This document shows, one piece after another, positions 59,681 through 64,000 of a DNA stretch of 64,000 bases. The stretch spans positions 1 to 64,000 of the forward strand of contig CAVUFS010000006.1 in assembly GCA_963740675.1 (NCBI GenBank), in the 5' to 3' direction. How positions within the stretch are numbered: position 1 is the stretch's first letter; each line of letters begins with the position of its first letter. The position numbers were made by a program, and so were the translations under genes. The notes beneath the pieces were generated by a model. It was not told the origin of the DNA. It ran no database searches and saw only the letters and a program-made list of their open reading frames with translations. The DNA comes from CAIKMD01 sp963740675 (GTDB lineage: Bacteria > Pseudomonadota > Alphaproteobacteria > ATCC43930 > CGMCC-115725).

Positions 59681-61032
59681 TCGACCAGTAGCTTCTTCAA
59701 GGTTTCCAGTCCGGCTGCGTCGCGCGCTTCGGCGCGCGCGACGAGCACGTCCTGTGTGTTGGACGCGCGCAACAGCCACCAGCCATCGGGCGTCTTCACC
59801 CGCACGCCATCGATCGCCGAGACCGCGGCGCCGGCTTTCTCGAGCCGCGCCCGCACCTCTTCGACCACTTTGAACTTGCGATCGTCACCGCAGGGGAAGC
59901 GAAGCTCGGGCGTGTTCACGACCGGCGGCAGGCTGTCGCGGAACTGGGCGAGGCTCTCCTTGCCGCGCGCCAGGATGCCGAGGATGCGCACACCGGCATA
60001 AAGCGCGTCGTCATAGCCGTAATAGCGGTCGGCGAAGAAGATATGGCCGCTCATCTCGCCGGCGAGCGGCGCACCGGTCTCGGCCATCTTCGATTTGATC
60101 AGCGAATGGCCGGTGCGCCACATCAGCGGCGTGCCGCCCATGCGCTCGACCTCGTCGAACAGCACCTGGCTGGCCTTCACATCGGCGATGATCGTTGCCT
60201 TGGGCTTCGCCCGCACGATATCGCGCGCCATCAGCACCATGAACTGGTCGCCCCAGAGGATGCGGCCCTTGCCGTCGATCAGACCGATGCGGTCGCCATC
60301 GCCATCGAAAGCAACGCCGAAATCGCAGCCATTCTTGGTCACAGCTTCTTGCAACTGAACGAGGTTCTTCTCTTCGGTCGGATCCGGATGATGCGCCGGG
60401 AAGCGGCCATCGATCTGCTCGTTGAGCAAGAGATGCTTGCCCGGCAGTTTCGCCACCAGCTTCTGCAACGCTTCGCCGGTCGCGCCGTTGCCGGCGTCCC
60501 AGGCGACGTGCAGATCGCGGGTGCCGTCGTAATCCTTGAGCAGCCGCGCGACGTACTCGTCGAGCACATATTGCTCGCGCACAGTGCCGCTGCCCTGCGG
60601 GAATTTTCCCTCGGTGGCGATCTTGCCAAGGCGCAGGATGTCGCTGCCGAAGAACGGCTTCTTGCCCAGCATGACCTTGAAGCCGTTATGCGTCGGCGGG
60701 TTATGCGAGCCGGTCACCATGATGCCGGCATCGACGCCGAGCGTGTTGACCGCGAAATAGAGCATCGGCGTCGGACCAAGACCGATGCGCACGACATCGA
60801 TGCCGGATTCGCGCAGGCCGTCGACCAGCGCTTTCTCCATCGCCGGCGAGGAAAGGCGGCCATCGCGGCCGACCGCGATCGATTTGCCGCCGGCCTCTTT
60901 AAGCACCACGGCGAAGCTGCGGCCGATGGCGTACGCATCGGCCTCATGCAGCGTCTCGCCTATAACGCCGCGAATATCGTATTCGCGCAGAATGGTTGGG
61001 TCGAAGCGATGTCCGACGATCGTATCAGCCAT
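59641..61032 (-). CDS. Phosphomannomutase/phosphoglucomutase
   Basis: A 463-residue alpha-D-phosphohexomutase (AlgC/ManB/CpsG type). The phosphoserine loop is GIMVTGSHNPPTHNGFKVML, the Mg loop VAFDGDGDRIGLIDG, the sugar-binding loop GEMSGHIFF, and the C-terminal phosphate-binding loop RASNTQDVLVARAEA. It interconverts hexose 1- and 6-phosphates for nucleotide-sugar and LPS/EPS synthesis. The start is ATG 61032, with an AGGTGA site. It follows galU by 14 bp, so the two are probably one transcript that makes sugar precursors. Its 3' end overlaps the convergent dac gene. Confidence 0.94.
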   Translation of the reverse strand: MADTIVGHRFDPTILREYDIRGVIGETLHEADAYAIGRSFAVVLKEAGGKSIAVGRDGRLSSPAMEKALVDGLRESGIDVVRIGLGPTPMLYFAVNTLGVDAGIMVTGSHNPPTHNGFKVMLGKKPFFGSDILRLGKIATEGKFPQGSGTVREQYVLDEYVARLLKDYDGTRDLHVAWDAGNGATGEALQKLVAKLPGKHLLLNEQIDGRFPAHHPDPTEEKNLVQLQEAVTKNGCDFGVAFDGDGDRIGLIDGKGRILWGDQFMVLMARDIVRAKPKATIIADVKASQVLFDEVERMGGTPLMWRTGHSLIKSKMAETGAPLAGEMSGHIFFADRYYGYDDALYAGVRILGILARGKESLAQFRDSLPPVVNTPELRFPCGDDRKFKVVEEVRARLEKAGAAVSAIDGVRVKTPDGWWLLRASNTQDVLVARAEARDAAGLETLKKLLVDQLRESGVAPPAF

Positions 61033-61046
61033 GGTCACCTGGTGAT

Positions 61047-61919
61047 CTAGCGGTATTGCGAGAGAATGCGTTGAATCAAATCGCGCATGTCGGGCCGCGC
61101 CAGCGCGAAAGCGAGATTGGCTTCGAAGAAGCCGATCTTGTCGCCGCAATCGAAGCGTTTGCCCTCGAAGCGCAAGCCAAAGAATGGGCGCTTGTCGGCG
61201 ATGAGCCGCGCCAACCCGTCGGTCAGCTGGATTTCGCCGCCGGCACCGCGGCCGATTTGGGTGAGATGGTCGAAGACCTGCGGCTCAAGCACGTAGCGGC
61301 CGATGATCGTCAGCGTCGACGGCGCATCCTTGGGCTGCGGCTTCTCGACCACGCCTTTGACCTTCACCAGCTTGCCGTCGTCGCGCTCGATATCGAGCAC
61401 GCCATAGCGGTTGGTGTGCTCGCGCGGCACTTCCTCGACGGCGACGATGTTCGCGGGCTGGTCGTTGAAGACCTCGATCATCTGTTTGAGGCAGCCCTTC
61501 TGCGCCAGGACGAGATCGTCCGGCAGCAGGACAGCGAAGGGCTCGTCGCCGACCAGATGGCGGGCGCAGAGCACGGCATGGCCGAGGCCGAGCGGGGTCT
61601 GTTGTCGTGTATAGGCAACCTGGCCCGGCGCCGGCTGCCAGGAGGCGAGACCCTTGAGTTCGGCTTCCTTGTTCCGCTGCTTGAGCGTGTCCTCGAGCTC
61701 ATAGGCGTGATCGAAATGATCCTCCATCGCGGCCTTGCCCCGGCCGGTCACGAAGATGAATTCCTCGATTCCCGCTTCGCGGGCTTCATCGACGGCATAT
61801 TGGATTAGCGGCCGGTCGACGACCGTCAACATCTCTTTGGGCATAGCCTTTGTGGCCGGCAGGAACCGGGTACCGAGGCCAGCGACGGGGAAAACGGCTT
61901 TGCGTACGCGCGAGGTCAT
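61047..61919 (-). CDS. galU: UTP--glucose-1-phosphate uridylyltransferase
   Basis: A 290-residue nucleotidyltransferase making UDP-glucose. It shows the N-terminal KAVFPVAGLGTRFLPATKAM and PKEMLTVVDRPLIQYAVDEA, the catalytic VLLPDDLVL aspartate region, VEKPQPKDAPSTLTIIGRYV, and FEGKRFDCGDKIGFFEANLA. This is the standard GalU size and motif order. It is upstream of pmm on the same strand. The J-protein and VWA genes lie further upstream, separated by about 110 bp. Confidence 0.95.
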   Translation of the reverse strand: MTSRVRKAVFPVAGLGTRFLPATKAMPKEMLTVVDRPLIQYAVDEAREAGIEEFIFVTGRGKAAMEDHFDHAYELEDTLKQRNKEAELKGLASWQPAPGQVAYTRQQTPLGLGHAVLCARHLVGDEPFAVLLPDDLVLAQKGCLKQMIEVFNDQPANIVAVEEVPREHTNRYGVLDIERDDGKLVKVKGVVEKPQPKDAPSTLTIIGRYVLEPQVFDHLTQIGRGAGGEIQLTDGLARLIADKRPFFGLRFEGKRFDCGDKIGFFEANLAFALARPDMRDLIQRILSQYR

Positions 61920-62029
61920 AAAGGATTGCTCTTTAAGGTTCGAACGCCCCGACAACGCCGCATTAAGGCAGGTTGTTCCCGGGTTCTATAGTCAAAGCGC
62001 TAAGCTTCTTATAACAAAGCGTTTACTGC

Positions 62030-62746
62030 CTATTCTCCGAGCAGGAATTCTTTCGCCCGGTTAATCTGCGCGGCCAGAAAGGTCGAGCCGCCATGGTCGG
62101 GATGGAGCTTCATCATCAGCCGGCGATGCGCATCCTTGATCTCCTCGTCGCTGGCCCCCGGCTCCAAATCCAGGATGGCATAGGCTTGTTCCCGAGTCAT
62201 GACATCGCCGGCCGCTCCAGCCCCGTCGCCGGAGCCGCCGCCCGGCCCCGCCTGGCGCCAATCCGGCCGCAGCCGGTCGAGATAGGTCTCGAGTAGCCGC
62301 GCGCCTGATTCGTCCTCCGCGACGCATTGCCGCCAGAGCGCGATCAACTCGCCCTGGTCGAGATCCTCAATTCGCCGGCCGGCATAAGACCCGCGCCGCA
62401 CCTGGCCGCCCATCGCGCCCGTGTCGTGATCAAGCCGCATACGCAGCAATTCGGTCTCAACCTCGGAGGTTTTGCCACCGGCGGTCGATGCTCCCGCGTG
62501 ATAACGCCGCCATAAAGTGCGGCCGCGGATCACGAGCGGCGCCAAGCCACCGGCCACGGCGAGTGCCGGTCCCAGGCGGTCGCTGGCAATCAAGCTGATC
62601 AGCACAGCACCCGCCCCAGCCAAGCCGAGACCGGCGGCAAACCAGCCGAGGACGCGGCCGAGCCTCGCCGGATCGGCGTTGACCATTATCCTCGCTGCGA
62701 GGAGCAAGCAACCCAGGATGGCAACGCCGAGAATGAGATAGGGCAT
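62030..62746 (-). CDS. Membrane-anchored J-domain protein
   Basis: A 238-residue protein. Two or three N-terminal spans (about 1-75: MPYLILGVAILGCLLLAARI, GRVLGWFAAGLGLAGAGAVL) precede a linker with a conserved LLRMRLDHDTGAMGGQVRRG. The C-terminal J domain (about 180-238) carries the HPD motif (MMKLHPDHGG). It should recruit DnaK at the inner membrane, like DjlA or the Tim14-type proteins of alphaproteobacteria. It is followed by galU and preceded within 6 bp by the VWA-type gene. Confidence 0.9.
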   Translation of the reverse strand: MPYLILGVAILGCLLLAARIMVNADPARLGRVLGWFAAGLGLAGAGAVLISLIASDRLGPALAVAGGLAPLVIRGRTLWRRYHAGASTAGGKTSEVETELLRMRLDHDTGAMGGQVRRGSYAGRRIEDLDQGELIALWRQCVAEDESGARLLETYLDRLRPDWRQAGPGGGSGDGAGAAGDVMTREQAYAILDLEPGASDEEIKDAHRRLMMKLHPDHGGSTFLAAQINRAKEFLLGE

Positions 62747-62751
62747 TGCGG

Positions 62752-63475
62752 CTACGACCCCGCGCCCAATTGCTTCGCCAGTAGCAGCGCGGAACCGCCT
62801 GCATTCTTGCTGTAATTCGCGAGCGCGCGGTGCCCGCCGGCGGCATAAGCCGCGACCGCGCCCAAAAGCGCGCGCAACTCGCCGGCGCTACTGGCATCGA
62901 AGCGGCAATAGGCGCCATGCGACAGCCGCGCGATATCCTTGAAGGCGGAACTCGGCAGCCTTGTCATGCCCCTCGTGGAAGGCGAAAACCGGCACCCCGC
63001 GCAAGCCGAGTTGGCCGGCGAGGCTGCAGAGCTCGTCGAGCTTTTCCTCCATCGCATCGCCGACAAAGACCAACGCGCCGATCGTCTGCGCATCCGCCTC
63101 TTTCAGAGCATGACGCAAAACGCGCGCGATTTGCGTCTCGCCGCCCATGCAGAAGACCGCGCGCATTGCACCATGGAGCCCCGGCGCGGCGGAGAGCCAC
63201 TTGCTCGCCTTGCATTCATTAAAGCCGCGATAGAAGACGAGCTGCACATCGAGACCACCGAGCGCCGCGGTCGCCTCGAACATCTCGCCCTGAATCTGGC
63301 AGGCATGATCCCAGCTCGGCTGGCGGCTCGCCGTCGCATCCATGGCAAAGATCAGCTTGCCGCGGCCGCTGGATGGCCGCGCCGCGGGCATGGACGCGAC
63401 CCTGCTCAGAAACGCATCCACCTCGGCATTTTTGGCCGAGGCCGGAAGCTGCGACTTGTCGTCCTTGTCGGCCAT
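62752..63475 (-). pseudogene. VWA-like protein gene, +1 frame break
   Basis: The reading starts at ATG 63475 (MADKDDKSQLPASAKNAEVD) and shows a von Willebrand A core: KLIFAMDATASRQPSWDHAC with a MIDAS-like DATAS, then VQLVFYRGFNECKASKWL. Near 62957 one extra T (GAGTTCC for GAGTCC) shifts the frame. The other frame continues SAFKDIARLSHGAYCRFDAS and ends LLLAKQLGAGS at 62752. The 724-nt span is 3n+1; mended length is about 240 residues. It abuts the J-protein gene, a pairing I recall in other alphaproteobacteria, so the intact protein probably exists in the organism. Confidence 0.8.
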
Positions 63476-63683
63476 GCGCTTACCCGTCTCGAGCGCGCTA
63501 CGATGTAATTAGTAGATGTAATTAGTATAGGTAGCGCTTCCCAGCGCGCCTAGGCCCGCAGACATGTCCTTTCCGGGGCGGTATATCGCGGCGACGTGGT
63601 CCCAGCCAGCTGTGGTTTATCTTCGATTAACGATGTGCCGATAACGTCACCACCGATCAACTATTGGTGAGCGGAGAAAAATC

Positions 63684-64000
63684 TTGAAGGGGATCATTTT
63701 CAATCTTCTCGAAGAAGTGGTCATCAGCCAACACGGCGAGGCCGCCTGGGACGATCTCCTCGACACGACCGGCCTTGCCGGTTCCTACACGTCATTGGGC
63801 AGCTATCCCGACCAGGAAATCGAAAAGCTCGTCACTGCCGGCGCAGAGGCGCTTGGCATGTCACCCGAAGCCGTGCTGCGGTGGTTCGGCCGCGAGGCGA
63901 TGGGTCGTCTTGCGATCCGTTATCCGGCCTTCTTCACCGGCCACAACGCGACGTTGCCCTTCGTCCAAAGCGTCAACAGCATCATTCATCCGGAAGTCCG
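63684..64000 (+). CDS. H-NOX (heme NO/O2-binding) protein, 3' end outside window
   Basis: Starts at TTG 63684, with GGAGA about 8 nt upstream: (M)KGIIFNLLEEVVISQHGEAA and YTSLGSYPDQEIEKLVTAGA, then FGREAMGRLAIRYPAFFTGH. Residue 102 is histidine (SVNSIIHPEV), exactly at the canonical proximal heme ligand position of H-NOX domains. The sensor binds NO (or O2) and usually controls a histidine kinase, diguanylate cyclase or chemoreceptor encoded with it or fused to it. The window ends at residue 105, so neither the YXSXR heme-propionate motif nor the output partner is visible. Confidence 0.88.
   Translation, partial: MKGIIFNLLEEVVISQHGEAAWDDLLDTTGLAGSYTSLGSYPDQEIEKLVTAGAEALGMSPEAVLRWFGREAMGRLAIRYPAFFTGHNATLPFVQSVNSIIHPEV

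Noticed and set aside
1..64000. CRISPR arrays, tRNA or rRNA genes, insertion sequences
   Set aside because: I saw no regularly spaced direct repeats, no cloverleaf with CCA end, no rRNA motif and no transposase motif. A covariance-model scan could still find a small RNA I missed.

Overview
The window is 64 kb of G+C-rich DNA from an alphaproteobacterium, most likely a soil Rhizobiales- or Rhodospirillales-type organism with a large catabolic genome. The grounds are the gene content: a cyoABCD quinol oxidase, a clpS-clpA pair, a phasin, a ceramide-glucosyltransferase-like enzyme, an Ada-AlkA fusion, a DacF-type carboxypeptidase with a SPOR tail, and a pmm-galU-J-protein-VWA block. I cannot name a genus. 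I saw no tRNA, rRNA, CRISPR array, transposase or phage gene.

Layout. (1) 0-5.7 kb: a flavin monooxygenase, a hemopexin-repeat protein, a TAXI gene fragment, a DegP protease and a response regulator with a broken frame. (2) 5.7-9.7 kb: the cyo operon on the minus strand. (3) 10-26.3 kb: an accessory, decaying catabolic region with binding-protein-fold genes, flavin monooxygenases, a Rieske ferredoxin, an amidase, a BKACE/carboxymuconolactone-decarboxylase pair, duplicated gene remnants and many frame breaks. (4) 26.3-29.4 kb: a MarR-controlled divergent locus with a perfect 28-bp operator-like palindrome and an unusual bicupin-Rieske fusion. (5) 29.4-38 kb: envelope and glycolipid genes plus a strongly arginine-rich disordered protein. 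(6) 38-54.6 kb: glutathione transferases, alkylation repair genes (ogt and ada-alkA, divergent around a perfect 12-bp dyad), a ZnF-UBP protein next to a cNMP-binding/TrxR-like protein, hydrolases, more binding proteins and an MFS transporter. (7) 54.8-64 kb: housekeeping genes (clpA, clpS, phasin, dac, pmm, galU, J-protein, VWA) and the start of an H-NOX gas sensor.

Two patterns run through the window. First, seven solute-binding-fold genes and two remnants occur without any ABC permease, ABC ATPase or TRAP membrane subunit. Four of the seven have no signal peptide, and most sit beside catabolic enzymes. Second, I count at least twelve reading-frame breaks in eight genes, and every one is a net +1 (equivalently -2) shift. 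That bias suggests systematic sequence or assembly insertions more than independent gene decay. The LLM/SBP remnant at 15.5 kb, the TAXI fragment at 3.1 kb and the truncated DUF2252 gene look like real decay.

The best candidate for something undescribed is the 24.2-28.5 kb MarR locus: a MarR repressor gene, a cytoplasmic TAXI-like protein and a MetE/UROD-like protein diverge from a bicupin with its own Cys4 knuckle and Rieske [2Fe-2S] domain.
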